Positions 14,573 to 26,754 of a stretch of DNA of 64,000 bases are shown here, piece by piece. Origin of the DNA: an uncultured Bacilli bacterium. Lineage in GTDB: Bacteria; Bacillota_I; Bacilli_A; RF39; UBA660. Both the position numbers and the translations under genes were made by a program. The stretch lies in assembly GCA_934130375.1 (NCBI GenBank), contig CAKOXW010000001.1, forward strand, positions 248,001 through 312,000, in the 5' to 3' direction. The first letter of the stretch is position 1. Every line of letters begins with the position of its first letter. The notes under the pieces are model-generated. The model was not told the origin of the DNA, made no database searches, and worked only from the letters and a program-made list of their open reading frames with translations.

Positions 14573-16300
14573 TTAACATCTCACTTTCAAATCTAATATC
14601 TCGTTCATTATCTTAATTTTTTCATCTTCATCTATTGTATTTGCAAACTCTTTATTAAGTTTTTTAATCTCATTTTCAAAATTATAATTATTAAGTTGCT
14701 TAATATAATCCATTATCTCATCTGTTGTATATTCTTCCTTAATATCTAAAGTATCAATCTTATTAACAGCATCTAACAATTCCTCTTTATCAGTTAAATA
14801 ACTTATAAAGTCTGCAATCAAAAAATCACTATGTCTATCACAATAATAAATAATTTCATTTGCTAAAAACCTAAATTCCCTTGTAGGAAAATAACATTTA
14901 TTATTCTTATAAATTCTTCTTACCTCACTACTCCTTAACATATAAAATAGTAAATATCTTTCTGCCTTATCATATTTATTTAATTTTAAATGTGTTCCAT
15001 TTGGCTTATTTATTACTACCTTGTTATTACTTTTTATCATCTTCTTAATAGCAATTTCACTAAGTTTCGTCTCGTTGCTAACTCTTTTAATTATTATTTC
15101 CTTAACCAAATTATCAGTCTCATTATTTAAAAGAGAAACAACATTCTTAACATAGTTAGCAACATCCTTGGTATCATTAAAATTAGTTTCACCTTTTAAA
15201 GATAATATCTCATAATCTAAAAGCGACATCGCATTATCCATACATTCTATAAACTTATCTTTACCATACTTATTTATAAATTCATCTGGATCTAAGTTTT
15301 CTTTAAGTCTTATTATCTTAGTAGAAACATTTGTACCTGTTAATTCCTTTACACAAGCCTTAGTTGCTTTTTCACCTGCTTTATCGCCATCAAAGCAAAG
15401 AATAATATTAGAAGATAACCTCCTTAGTAATTTTGCTTGGACTGCTGTTATTGCAGTACCCATACTAGCAACAACATTGTATATACCTATTTTATAAAGT
15501 GCAATAACATCCATAAAACCTTCAACAATTATTATGCAATCCTTTTTTCGGGCACTTTCTTTTGCACGATGATAATTATACAACAAATTCCCCTTTTTGA
15601 ATATATCACTTTCCTTAGAATTTACATATTTTGCATTACTTTCAGTTCTATATATTCTTCCTGAAAATGCATTTACTCTTCCTTCTAAGTCATAAAGAGG
15701 AAACATTATTCTATCAATAAACGTATCATGTATAACATTTTCATCATTGATTGTACATATCCCAGAATCTAGAAGTAACTCATCACTATATTTTTTAGTT
15801 CTATATATTTGCACTAATTTATTTTTAAGAGATACTCCAATCCCAAACTCTTTTATTACTTCATCAGTAAATCCTCTATTTTTTAGGTAGGAAAGTGCTT
15901 GGCTTCCTTCTTTTGTAAGTAAATTGTTTTGATAATATTTACACGCAAAATCATAAATCTCATACATTGAATTTATTTTATTGTTAGTCTTTTTTTCTTG
16001 ATAATCACCAATATCAAGTGGCTCACCTAATCTATCAGCAAACTTTTTTAATACTTCAATAAATGATTTATGTTCATAATTCATAACAAAGTTAAAAACA
16101 TTACCATGCGCACCACATACAAAGCATGTATATATTTGCTTTTCAGGAGAAATGCTCATTGATGGATTATGATCGTCATGAAAAGGACATACAGCAAAAT
16201 AATTCCTACCTTTTTGAGTTATAGGAATATATTCACCAATAATATCAACAATATTAATACTTCTTCTTATCTCATTAATCTTTTCTTCTGATATTTTCAT
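14573..16300 (-). CDS. dnaG: DNA primase
   Basis: 575-aa primase making RNA primers at the replication fork. The N-terminal CHC2 zinc finger has C38, H41, C59 and C62 (VCPFHDDH...[11 protein letters not shown]). The TOPRIM core shows [12 protein letters not shown] and [10 protein letters not shown], and the C-terminal part (after about residue 430) is the helical DnaB-interacting region. It is the promoter-proximal gene of the primase-sigma operon; its stop overlaps the potential upstream ATG of rpoD. Confidence 0.96.
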   Translation of the reverse strand: MKISEEKINEIRRSINIVDIIGEYIPITQKGRNYFAVCPFHDDHNPSMSISPEKQIYTCFVCGAHGNVFNFVMNYEHKSFIEVLKKFADRLGEPLDIGDYQEKKTNNKINSMYEIYDFACKYYQNNLLTKEGSQALSYLKNRGFTDEVIKEFGIGVSLKNKLVQIYRTKKYSDELLLDSGICTINDENVIHDTFIDRIMFPLYDLEGRVNAFSGRIYRTESNAKYVNSKESDIFKKGNLLYNYHRAKESARKKDCIIIVEGFMDVIALYKIGIYNVVASMGTAITAVQAKLLRRLSSNIILCFDGDKAGEKATKACVKELTGTNVSTKIIRLKENLDPDEFINKYGKDKFIECMDNAMSLLDYEILSLKGETNFNDTKDVANYVKNVVSLLNNETDNLVKEIIIKRVSNETKLSEIAIKKMIKSNNKVVINKPNGTHLKLNKYDKAERYLLFYMLRSSEVRRIYKNNKCYFPTREFRFLANEIIYYCDRHSDFLIADFISYLTDKEELLDAVNKIDTLDIKEEYTTDEIMDYIKQLNNYNFENEIKKLNKEFANTIDEDEKIKIMNEILDLKVRC

Positions 16301-16431
16301 AACAACACCCTACATATATATTATTCCGCACTCGAAGCCAAAACTCCCCTAAATTTTTGAAAATTTTTTTATTTTTTTCATTTTTTTAAATATTATACTA
16401 TAAAATTAAAAGAATGCAACAAAAATGCACC

Positions 16432-17232
16432 CTAAATATTGTTAAAAGAAACATATTTTACTTCTTCATACTTATGACCACTATATAAATAAATATTATC
16501 TAGTTTAAATGATAATTCTGATGATTTATTTGGAGAAATAACTATATCATAATTAGCATTAAATTTACCAATTTCATTTTTTAAATTATCATAAAATGTT
16601 ATATTTATTGAAGCAGACTTATTAGCATTTGTAATATTTTTAATAGTTCCAAAAGATAAACTATAAGAATTATCAACTTCATTTTTAATAAATTCATAAT
16701 TACTATATTCAAATACATTGTTTTTACCATTTATAGTAGATGAGGTACTAACTAAATTCTTATTACTTGAAGATGCAATATTCTTACAATTATAACCAAG
16801 ATTTACAAAATAATCTTTAATACTTGGATATTTATTAGTAATTCCATTAATCTTATTTGCAAACGACCCATTATCGTTAACTATAACACTAATGGTTTTA
16901 CTTTGCTCATTATAATTAATATTTGCCAAAGACTTCTCAATTGTTGTACCAAATATACTTATATTATTCTCATATAGAGTTTTCCATTTATTAAAATTAT
17001 CAATATTATCAAAACTATAATCTACAGTTATATTAATTTTATCTAATTTATTTCCTTTAAAAGTGCTTAATACACTAGTATCAATATTAGTTTTTAAAGT
17101 AGTATTATAACCCTTAAAAGTACATAATAAATTAGTTTCTTTAGTAAATTTTAATCTAAATATGTATAGAAACACTAAAAATATAATAATTAATGCAATA
17201 ATACTTATTAAAAATACATTTCTTTTTTTCAT
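16432..17232 (-). CDS. Membrane-anchored extracellular protein, unknown
   Basis: 266 aa with a basic start (MKKRN), one N-terminal hydrophobic span (residues 6-26) and a polar Asn/Ser/Thr-rich remainder that should lie outside the cell. Two Cys residues (near 37 and 149) could form a disulfide. The second half has a beta-sandwich-like rhythm (INITFYDNLKNEIGKFNANY). No family recognised. It is ten bases downstream of the zinc-ribbon membrane protein and may be in one unit with it and tgt. Confidence 0.6.
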   Translation of the reverse strand: MKKRNVFLISIIALIIIFLVFLYIFRLKFTKETNLLCTFKGYNTTLKTNIDTSVLSTFKGNKLDKINITVDYSFDNIDNFNKWKTLYENNISIFGTTIEKSLANINYNEQSKTISVIVNDNGSFANKINGITNKYPSIKDYFVNLGYNCKNIASSSNKNLVSTSSTINGKNNVFEYSNYEFIKNEVDNSYSLSFGTIKNITNANKSASINITFYDNLKNEIGKFNANYDIVISPNKSSELSFKLDNIYLYSGHKYEEVKYVSFNNI

Positions 17233-17241
17233 AAATTCCTC

Positions 17242-19585
<2,344 letters not shown>

Positions 19586-19635
19586 ATAAAACACCTCGCA
19601 TGCAATTATACCAAAAAACATTAAATATTACAACA

Positions 19636-19661
19636 AAAATAGGATATTACTATCCTATTTT
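19636..19661 (-). terminator. Terminator after the repeat lipoprotein
   Basis: Perfect 11-bp arms AAAATAGGATA (19636-19646) and TATCCTATTTT (19651-19661) with loop TTAC. The stop codon of the lipoprotein gene is in the stem. The U run on the minus strand is short (TTTTT), and the hairpin lies just upstream of queA, so it separates the two units. Confidence 0.6.
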
Positions 19662-21583
19662 ACTAATACTTTATCATTTTCTAAATTTAAATCTTTATTA
19701 TAAATTTGAAAATCAACTGGTATATAACTTAAGTACGCTTTTACATAATCTAATTTACTCATAACAACATCTTTTTTACCATTTATAAATAAATTATTAT
19801 AACAAGAATCAGTTACTATATAATCAATACCATCTTTTTTACTATAATAATCAACATTATCAAGCATATATGATAAACCATAATCAATTAAACCAAATTC
19901 TTTTATAGTATATCCATCTAATATAGAAGATATATCATTAAAGGCATCAGTACCATAATTCAATACTTTATTATGTTCTGATAATTCTACATCTTCATTA
20001 TTAACAGACAAACTACATAAATATTCATCTGTATATAAATCATATAATTTAAAATAATTATAATCACTTGTTTCGTTTCTTGCAAACATTACTTTATCAT
20101 TATTATTACTATCTTTTAATACTAAAGTAAATATATCACCTGGTTTTAACATCTCATCTTCGTAATTAATATTAACATTGCTTAATCTTTCATTTAAAGT
20201 ATCATCATCAATTCCTAAAACAGTATCATATTTGTATTTAATATTATTAGATGAAACACCTAATTCTTTTGATGTAACTTGAAACTCTGAAACAACATAT
20301 TTAGAATAAATATACGCAAGTTCATTAACAGTATAAAACTCATTTTCATGATTATAAGCTTCACTACATTGAGATATTGTATTATAATTATAAGTTCCCG
20401 TTGTGCCATATTTATCAATTATTTCTTCAAAATATTCTCCAAAAAAAGTTATTGAATGATAGCAATTACCAATACTAATAATTTTATTATCTTTTAAATA
20501 ATCAACACAAGGTATTATTTTACTAGTATCTACATCATATTTAGCAGAAGTATAACTTATAATTAAATCATCATAATTTATTTTACATACTACTTCTTCA
20601 GTAAATGGATCATATAAATTAACCATATTATTATCATCACTAAACCCGCTTGATAATAACATTATAGTTTTATAATCATCATTTTTATCTTTTAGAACTA
20701 AAGAAAAAATTAATAAAGAATTAACTTTCTTATTAGGATATTTCATATCAATATTACTAATTCTACTAAATACTTCTTCATCACTAATATTATAATAATT
20801 ACAAAAATAATCATGATCTTCTAAACTAAACACTAAATTATTTACTTTTTCTAAATTATTACTAGATAAAGTAAGTTCTTTAGATGTTTCTTGAAATTCT
20901 TTTACAACATATTTAGAATATATTTTAGCAATGTCTAATACATTGTAGCTACTTTTATTAAATGAATTATTACATTGATAAACTGTATCATAAGTATAAT
21001 ATTTATCTATTTTGCCATATCTATCAATTATATCTTGAAAGTATTCAATATAAAAATTTATTGCATAATAACAACTACCAATACCAAGTATTTCTTTATC
21101 ATCAAAATAATCTAATTGTGTATTTATTTTGCTACAATCTATTGCATATTTTCCATTATTATCTTCGTTATATTTAAATTCACTATAATCAAGTTCAAAC
21201 ATAAAACACTCAGTAAATATATCATAAAATCTTAATTTATTATTTTGATTAATATAAAGAACGTAAAAAGTCTTATAATTACCATCTTTATCTTTTACAG
21301 CTAAAGACAATAATTTATTAATATCAATCTCTCTATTTGGATGCTTAATTTCTAAATTATTAATACGAGTATTAAGTTCACTATCACTTATATTATAATA
21401 ATTAGATAAATAATCAACATCCTCTAAACTATTTTGTAAAGGAGATACAACTTCATTATAAGATATTTCAGAATTATTATTATTATTATTATTACATCCA
21501 GTAAGTATTCCTAAACTAAGAACTAAAGCACCTATTCCTGCAGTAACTCTATTTTTATATTTATTATTTTTAATTAATTTCAT
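19655..21583 (-). CDS. Lipoprotein with three degenerate tandem repeats
   Basis: 642 aa. The N-terminus is a lipoprotein signal with the lipobox LTGC (Cys about residue 30) followed by a run of Asn. The remainder is about 3 copies of a unit of roughly 195 residues: each has an opening like DxDYxxNYYNISDxEL, then LVLKDxxxDYKT, a block FYDxFTEExxC, and a closing segment YSKYVVxEFQxTSKEL. The third copy is the most diverged and truncated. The protein should be surface-exposed; ligand unknown. Intragenic duplication is the visible history. It does not look related to the flanking genes. Confidence 0.75.
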   Translation of the reverse strand: MKLIKNNKYKNRVTAGIGALVLSLGILTGCNNNNNNNSEISYNEVVSPLQNSLEDVDYLSNYYNISDSELNTRINNLEIKHPNREIDINKLLSLAVKDKDGNYKTFYVLYINQNNKLRFYDIFTECFMFELDYSEFKYNEDNNGKYAIDCSKINTQLDYFDDKEILGIGSCYYAINFYIEYFQDIIDRYGKIDKYYTYDTVYQCNNSFNKSSYNVLDIAKIYSKYVVKEFQETSKELTLSSNNLEKVNNLVFSLEDHDYFCNYYNISDEEVFSRISNIDMKYPNKKVNSLLIFSLVLKDKNDDYKTIMLLSSGFSDDNNMVNLYDPFTEEVVCKINYDDLIISYTSAKYDVDTSKIIPCVDYLKDNKIISIGNCYHSITFFGEYFEEIIDKYGTTGTYNYNTISQCSEAYNHENEFYTVNELAYIYSKYVVSEFQVTSKELGVSSNNIKYKYDTVLGIDDDTLNERLSNVNINYEDEMLKPGDIFTLVLKDSNNNDKVMFARNETSDYNYFKLYDLYTDEYLCSLSVNNEDVELSEHNKVLNYGTDAFNDISSILDGYTIKEFGLIDYGLSYMLDNVDYYSKKDGIDYIVTDSCYNNLFINGKKDVVMSKLDYVKAYLSYIPVDFQIYNKDLNLENDKVLVK

Positions 21584-21652
21584 AAGCCCCTCCTTAAAAT
21601 TACTTTATATTATACATGTTTTTAATGATTTGTCAAATAACTCCTGTTTTAA

Positions 21653-21949
21653 GATAGTGTTTCCAAAGTATGGAGAAATGTAAAACTAGAAAACAAACTA
21701 AAACTTCTTGTTTACAAAGCAAATAAAATTGATTTAACTATAAATGATTATTTTGATTTAAAATACGGAATAAACAATCATAAAGAAATAGTCAATAATA
21801 TTAATAGTTTAACAAATATAAAATATGACCAAAGATTAACTACTAATCGTACTCTCGATTATTCAATTAATGTTCCTTTTCCTAAATTTGATTTACAAGA
21901 TACTAACAATTTTTTTCCTTATATTCAAAACTATTCAACAATTCTCTAA
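21653..21949 (+). pseudogene. Gene remnant without start
   Basis: A 98-codon plus-strand frame opens directly after an in-frame TAA (21650-21652), has no start codon and ends at 21949. It reads like real protein (DSVSKVWRNVKLENKLKLLV..., later YSINVPFPKFDLQDTNNFFP) rather than random AT-rich sequence. It is most likely the 3' end of a lost gene; family unknown. The rest of the 21584-22082 interval shows only the upstream region of the lipoprotein gene and a T-rich tail. Confidence 0.4.
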
Positions 21950-22082
21950 TTTAAAAAGAAATAGATATTGACTATCCACTTCTTTTACTTTAAAATCTTA
22001 TTAATTAAATTATAATTTCTTTTTGGAAATTTTTCTCCACACTTATTCTACACTATTGCTTAATTGCAATATTTTAAAAATC

Positions 22083-22104
22083 AAAAAAACTAGTTAAAAA
22101 CTAG
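22083..22104 (-). terminator. Terminator overlapping a stop codon
   Basis: On the minus strand CTAGTT-TTT-AACTAG is followed by seven T. The stem contains the TAG stop of the 307-aa gene. Confidence 0.65.
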
Positions 22105-23024
22105 CTTTCTTGATTATCTAATATAGATACATAATTTCCTGCAAATTCAAAATAAGTATCATCATAGAAAATAACTTTTAATGTTCCATATCCCTCTATA
22201 TTTTTAATTAGTTTATTATAAATATATACTTTTGAATCTGAATACTTATATATTAATTGTCCATCTTCTGTTATAAGTGCAATTATGGGTTTTTCATTAA
22301 ATATATCTTCATCAAACTTTATATAGCCCTGTATCTTGACTTTATTATCAAGAACATCTTTTATAATTTTACCACTTGTTAATGCTGCAGTATTATCATT
22401 AAATATTATATATTTATCATATAATTCATAATAATCTTTACTATACAATAATCCATAATCCAAAGCATACATCTTATTATCATCACATAGTACAACTGGA
22501 ACTATTTCTGATGAAGAAACATAATTAACATTTAAATTGGTGAAATTAGTCAATTTGCTTTTTAATTGCAAATCATAATACTTTATTTCTTTTAAATTTG
22601 TTGTTTCTAAAACAATTTTATACACTTTATTAGTTTCTGATAAAGCATATACAATTAATTTATCATTATAATTTACATTTCTATATATTGAAATGAATTT
22701 TTCATTATTAACTCTCTTTTCAGTTTTAGTAAAATCATTAGTAATATTTAAATATCCATCTAAATCGATATAAATTTTTCCGTATAATGTTGAATCATTT
22801 TTCAATATTTCATAATCGTAATTGGTATATTTTTCATAAATAATATTATCTTTATATAATTCTAAATAATTGATATTAGAATCTATATTAGCATTATCAG
22901 TTAAAGTATTTATAAATCCAGTACTATCAAGAACATCTTTACCTTTAAATACTAGGAATGTTATTACTATTAGAAATATAATTAATAATGCAATCATAAG
23001 TTTTAAAATATTAACCTTTTTCAT
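22101..23024 (-). CDS. Membrane-anchored extracellular protein, unknown
   Basis: 307 aa with a basic N-terminus, one hydrophobic span (about residues 9-27) and a polar exported region. The exported part has a repeating beta pattern with WD/propeller-like rhythm (KLIVYALSETNKVYKIVLE, KMYALDYGLLYSKDYY, GQLIYKYSDSKVYIY), so a beta-propeller-like sensor or binding fold is possible but not shown. Start follows AGGAGG. It precedes, in transcription direction ends, the surface protein block and may be its last gene, though a 72-base gap separates it. Confidence 0.6.
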   Translation of the reverse strand: MKKVNILKLMIALLIIFLIVITFLVFKGKDVLDSTGFINTLTDNANIDSNINYLELYKDNIIYEKYTNYDYEILKNDSTLYGKIYIDLDGYLNITNDFTKTEKRVNNEKFISIYRNVNYNDKLIVYALSETNKVYKIVLETTNLKEIKYYDLQLKSKLTNFTNLNVNYVSSSEIVPVVLCDDNKMYALDYGLLYSKDYYELYDKYIIFNDNTAALTSGKIIKDVLDNKVKIQGYIKFDEDIFNEKPIIALITEDGQLIYKYSDSKVYIYNKLIKNIEGYGTLKVIFYDDTYFEFAGNYVSILDNQES

Positions 23025-23096
23025 AAATTTACCTCCTGTTATATACTATACAGTCAACTTCTTTTATATATATCACTAACTAATTGATTTTTATAA

Positions 23097-25046
23097 TTAT
23101 CTAAACCAACTCTTAACCCAATTAAAAACTTTTGTAATAGGATTTGATGGTGCTGGTTTTGGTTGTGGTGCTGGTGCTGGAGTTTTTGGAGATCTGCTTC
23201 CACTAGAACCTTTATTTGATGAGTCAACTAAACCCTTTTTTAAGCCTCCGCTAGAACCGCTACCACTATTACCTCCGCCGCCCCAGTCAAACTGCCCACC
23301 ATTATTATTATAGCTTCCAGTATTACCACCTGTTACTTGACCATTTACTAACGTTCTATTTCCATTTCTATCATTTATTTGAGTAACTGTATCGCCCGAT
23401 ATTTCATCTTTGAAATCTGACCTCATACCGTTGGAACCTGCACTTTGAGATACATCCCCATGTTTATAACTGCCACTCTCATCAGAATGTCCGAAAGCGA
23501 CTGTTCCAAGTGGAGCTTTTTCATGCATTTGCTGTTCTGTTAAATAATAAGTTCTATTACCATCTTTATCTTCAGTCCACCAATTATTATAATTACCTCC
23601 GCCAGAACCACCGGAACCACCTCCAGAATATGAAGGCGCAACATATTTATTTACTTTTAATGTACATGTTGCTGTTTTACCATTTGATGCGGTAACAGTA
23701 ATCGTTGCAGTTCCTTCTTTACTTGCTTCAACTACACCTGTTGATTCATTAATTTTAGCAATTGATGAATCACTTATTGTCCATTTCATATTAGTTTTAG
23801 TTGCATTATATGGTTCGTATGATGATTTTATTGTACCTTTAACTCCAGTATAAATTGTTGTATCACTACACTTAACACTATCAACATTACCATCCCATAC
23901 TCTTATTGGACATACTGCACTTTGATTTAATGTTGTTGTTGCAGTCATTGTTGTTTTTTCTTCTTCTGTACCACTTAATTTGCCTTTTATTACAGCCTTT
24001 GAAAAACCAGTAACTGTTCTTGGCTGTGTAACACTAAAACTACTAAATGATAATAAACTAGCATTACCTGGTGTCCATTTTATTTCTCTATTTGTTGCAT
24101 TTGATGGTATATAATTTGGATGAAGTACAACTTCAACATCTTCAGGTATTCTTATACCACTTACTGGATCACATTTTACATATTTAGAGTTATCACTACT
24201 TGGTTCTTTTTCTCTTAAATCTTTTGGTACATAAACCTCTACTGCTGTTGTACATATATCTGCTCTAACCCTTTTTGTTATTGTTTCATCGATATTTCTT
24301 ATTTCTCCAGTCTTTTTTAATGTATATGTATAAACATATTCACCAATTCCATTATTTACAACATATACTGGATTTGCAACCAATGTTTCTTCTTTCTGAG
24401 TCCATTTTCCACACTCACATACACTATACTTAGCAGTTACATCTACATTTGATTTTTGTTGTCCAATACATACTGCATTTTTTAAATCAGTATCACTAAG
24501 TCCATCAAATTTTAAATCTCCTGTAATACATTCTAAGTCATTATCATTTATAAATGTTACCCCACATACTCCATCTTTAATTGCATCTTTATTTTTATTA
24601 TTTATCTCATTCCATTCTTCTTCAGTAATTCCTAAGAAATCAAGAACTTCACTTAACTTATATTTAGTTTCAATTATCGCATCAACTCTATTTGTTAAGT
24701 TAAATTCATCTCCCTTTATTGATGTTACTCCACTTCTTACTTTTACTGACATAAGGGGTGGTAGTTCATTTATATTTTGTACTGATATTGTATAATTACC
24801 GGCAGTAATACTTTGTGAGAATCTTCTTGCAAGATTCTCAACAAACTTATCTTCAACTATTCTAAGTGTTCCACCTAGTCTATAGTAACTTAAATCAATT
24901 GAATCATGGGCAGATGCTTCAGTTGATTCTTTTAAAACATAGTACACTTTATCATTATCTACAGTAACATTTTGAAATAGATTTATACATACTATTCCAA
25001 ATATTCCTAAGATAATTATAAGTACTCCCCAAAACGCTTCTTTCAT
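23097..25046 (-). CDS. Surface protein with N-terminal anchor, Ig-like (Big2-type) domain and Gly-rich tail
   Basis: 649 aa. An N-terminal hydrophobic helix with an early Glu (MKEAFWGVLIIILGIFGIVC) followed by a long amphipathic region looks TadE- or pseudopilin-like, though there is no KGFTLxE cleavage motif. Residues about 300-380 and 385-460 form beta-sandwich domains; the second is a good Big2 Ig-like domain (YNATKTNMKWTISDSSIAKI, then GVVEASKEGTATITVTASNG). The C-terminal 180 residues are Gly/Ser/Asn-rich, then Pro-rich (PKTPAPAPQPKPAP) and end in an amphipathic WVKSWFR. Six bases separate it from the upstream Cys-rich gene, so they are co-transcribed. Probably a cell-surface structural protein. 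Confidence 0.65.
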   Translation of the reverse strand: MKEAFWGVLIIILGIFGIVCINLFQNVTVDNDKVYYVLKESTEASAHDSIDLSYYRLGGTLRIVEDKFVENLARRFSQSITAGNYTISVQNINELPPLMSVKVRSGVTSIKGDEFNLTNRVDAIIETKYKLSEVLDFLGITEEEWNEINNKNKDAIKDGVCGVTFINDNDLECITGDLKFDGLSDTDLKNAVCIGQQKSNVDVTAKYSVCECGKWTQKEETLVANPVYVVNNGIGEYVYTYTLKKTGEIRNIDETITKRVRADICTTAVEVYVPKDLREKEPSSDNSKYVKCDPVSGIRIPEDVEVVLHPNYIPSNATNREIKWTPGNASLLSFSSFSVTQPRTVTGFSKAVIKGKLSGTEEEKTTMTATTTLNQSAVCPIRVWDGNVDSVKCSDTTIYTGVKGTIKSSYEPYNATKTNMKWTISDSSIAKINESTGVVEASKEGTATITVTASNGKTATCTLKVNKYVAPSYSGGGSGGSGGGNYNNWWTEDKDGNRTYYLTEQQMHEKAPLGTVAFGHSDESGSYKHGDVSQSAGSNGMRSDFKDEISGDTVTQINDRNGNRTLVNGQVTGGNTGSYNNNGGQFDWGGGGNSGSGSSGGLKKGLVDSSNKGSSGSRSPKTPAPAPQPKPAPSNPITKVFNWVKSWFR

Positions 25047-25052
25047 ACTAAA

Positions 25053-26339
25053 TTAATTTCCTTTTCTATCAAACATTTTGCCCATGTTATTTATAAATAT
25101 ACTTTGTTCTTTACTATCTAAATTAAATGTATCATATTTATATAATTCATTATATTCTCTAACTTTTCTAATGCCTGCTCTATCTAGATTTATTATAAAT
25201 CTTTCTAAAGTATTATTTGTTGAAAATACTATACTTTTTGAACTTGTAATAATACTTTCATTACCCTTCCAGTTAGAACCTGCTTCTCTATCTGGGAATG
25301 GCTCTTCTAACGCTACTATTCTATATTGGAAAGCTGTATTTCCATATTTAGAATAATTTTCATCTGCTTTAACATTAGTTCCTCCTTGTGGGAACATCAA
25401 ATTATTTACTTGATAATAACAATTTACTGTTAAATTCCAATCAGTATCATTAATTGTTTTTGTATTTAAATTTGTAGCAGTCAATGTTAAAGAATAACCA
25501 TTATCATCTTTATCATTTGAAATTGGTCTTGTATATTCATTTAAATCAACAAAGAATCTATCCATACCTTCACAAGTATTGTCGCCTTTAGTTGTTTTTA
25601 TTTCACCAGTATATTTCTCAATAAAAACTTCTTTCATTGTATATTTACCATATACCCTAGATGTTGATGTCCATCCATTTGTAGTTGTTTGAGCTCCATC
25701 ACAATTTTTTGTAGAACTATTATAACCACATGAATAATAATTTATATTATCTTTTACAACATTAGTATAATATTCATCAATATCTTTGTATTCATAAGTT
25801 ACATTCTCAACATTTGTTGATGTTTCAACTTTTAGGTTTGCTTCACCATTAAAACTATACTTACTTTCATATTCATTTCCAGCTTCAGCATAACCATCAC
25901 ATCTTGCTTTTTGTTCATATAAAGCATCAAGTTCTTTTACTTTGTTATTTTTTGCTGTTGTATCAGTTAAAGTCTTATATTCATCAACTAACTTCTGCAT
26001 TTTATCTTCATAATTTTTATAGTTATACTTTGCAGTACACTTTCTCACTCCACTTGAATAAAGTGGATATGAAAAGCTCATACCAGCTAAAACCTTTTGA
26101 GTAGGTTTAATAGAAAAAGCAATATCTTCTGTACATGTTATTGTACAAACATCATTCTTAAGAACTTCTTTTTCTTTAGTGGATTTAAATTTAGTTGTAG
26201 ATATTTGAGTTGGACTACAAGTTAAAGTCCTATTGTTACTAGTTTGATTATCACTTGCAACATCACAAACATCTAAAGCACTTACCATTAATGGCATTAA
26301 TAGTAACGCAAATAATAATATTTTTTTCTTCACTCTCAT
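25053..26339 (-). CDS. Secreted cysteine-rich protein, unknown
   Basis: The start at 26339 (MRVKKKILLFALLLMPLMVS) has AGGAAGG upstream and gives a textbook signal peptide; the longer in-frame form would hide it. The mature part (about 405 aa) has many Cys (for example VCTITCTEDIA, STKNCDGAQ) likely to form disulfides, and a possible coiled coil near residues 115-145. It is directly upstream of the Ig-like surface protein and probably assembles with it. No family recognised. Confidence 0.6.
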   Translation of the reverse strand: MRVKKKILLFALLLMPLMVSALDVCDVASDNQTSNNRTLTCSPTQISTTKFKSTKEKEVLKNDVCTITCTEDIAFSIKPTQKVLAGMSFSYPLYSSGVRKCTAKYNYKNYEDKMQKLVDEYKTLTDTTAKNNKVKELDALYEQKARCDGYAEAGNEYESKYSFNGEANLKVETSTNVENVTYEYKDIDEYYTNVVKDNINYYSCGYNSSTKNCDGAQTTTNGWTSTSRVYGKYTMKEVFIEKYTGEIKTTKGDNTCEGMDRFFVDLNEYTRPISNDKDDNGYSLTLTATNLNTKTINDTDWNLTVNCYYQVNNLMFPQGGTNVKADENYSKYGNTAFQYRIVALEEPFPDREAGSNWKGNESIITSSKSIVFSTNNTLERFIINLDRAGIRKVREYNELYKYDTFNLDSKEQSIFINNMGKMFDRKGN

Positions 26340-26408
26340 AATACACCTTCCTATTATTTTATTACAACATAATTGTACCACATATAATACTAATTAGTAA
26401 ATAAATAA

Positions 26409-26690
26409 GATTTAAAAAATTTAATTATTTCATCATTTATAGATATTAAAAAATATTCTCATCTAGATATTATTTTTAATACTAGAATTGTTACAAGCAA
26501 CGCACATATTGGTAAGTTTCAATTACTTCGATATAAATTTATAAATATTACTTTTTTGCCCTAATTCAGGATATTATGCAGGGTGATTAATATGATTTTT
26601 TCTAACTTGAAACACGAAATATAAAAAACAATTTACTGATAATTTCATTTCTTTATTTATTGAAACTATTAAATTTTTGCCTTTTGATGA
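26409..26690 (+). other. Gap with possible broken toxin-like fragments
   Basis: Between the Cys-rich gene and the giant surface protein there is no intact gene. Two plus-strand fragments read like protein: codons 26409-26564 (contain NTRIVTSNAHIGKFQLL, no start) and, after a frame shift, 26592-26690 (contain DNFISLFIETIKFLPFDDS). Both vaguely resemble parts of PIN-domain (VapC-type) toxins, in the wrong order for one gene. Treat as a weakly supported gene graveyard or chance. Confidence 0.2.
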
Positions 26691-26693
26691 TTC

Positions 26694-26724
26694 AAAAAAA
26701 TACACCTCCTTTCGGAAGTGTATT
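26694..26724 (-). terminator. Terminator of the Hint surface-protein gene
   Basis: Minus-strand AATACAC...GTGTATT stem with an inner TCC/GGA extension and loop, followed by seven T. It lies 30 bases after the stop of the 1361-aa gene. Confidence 0.7.
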
Positions 26725-26754
26725 ATGACATTTTTATAATCAACTGTTTTTCTA

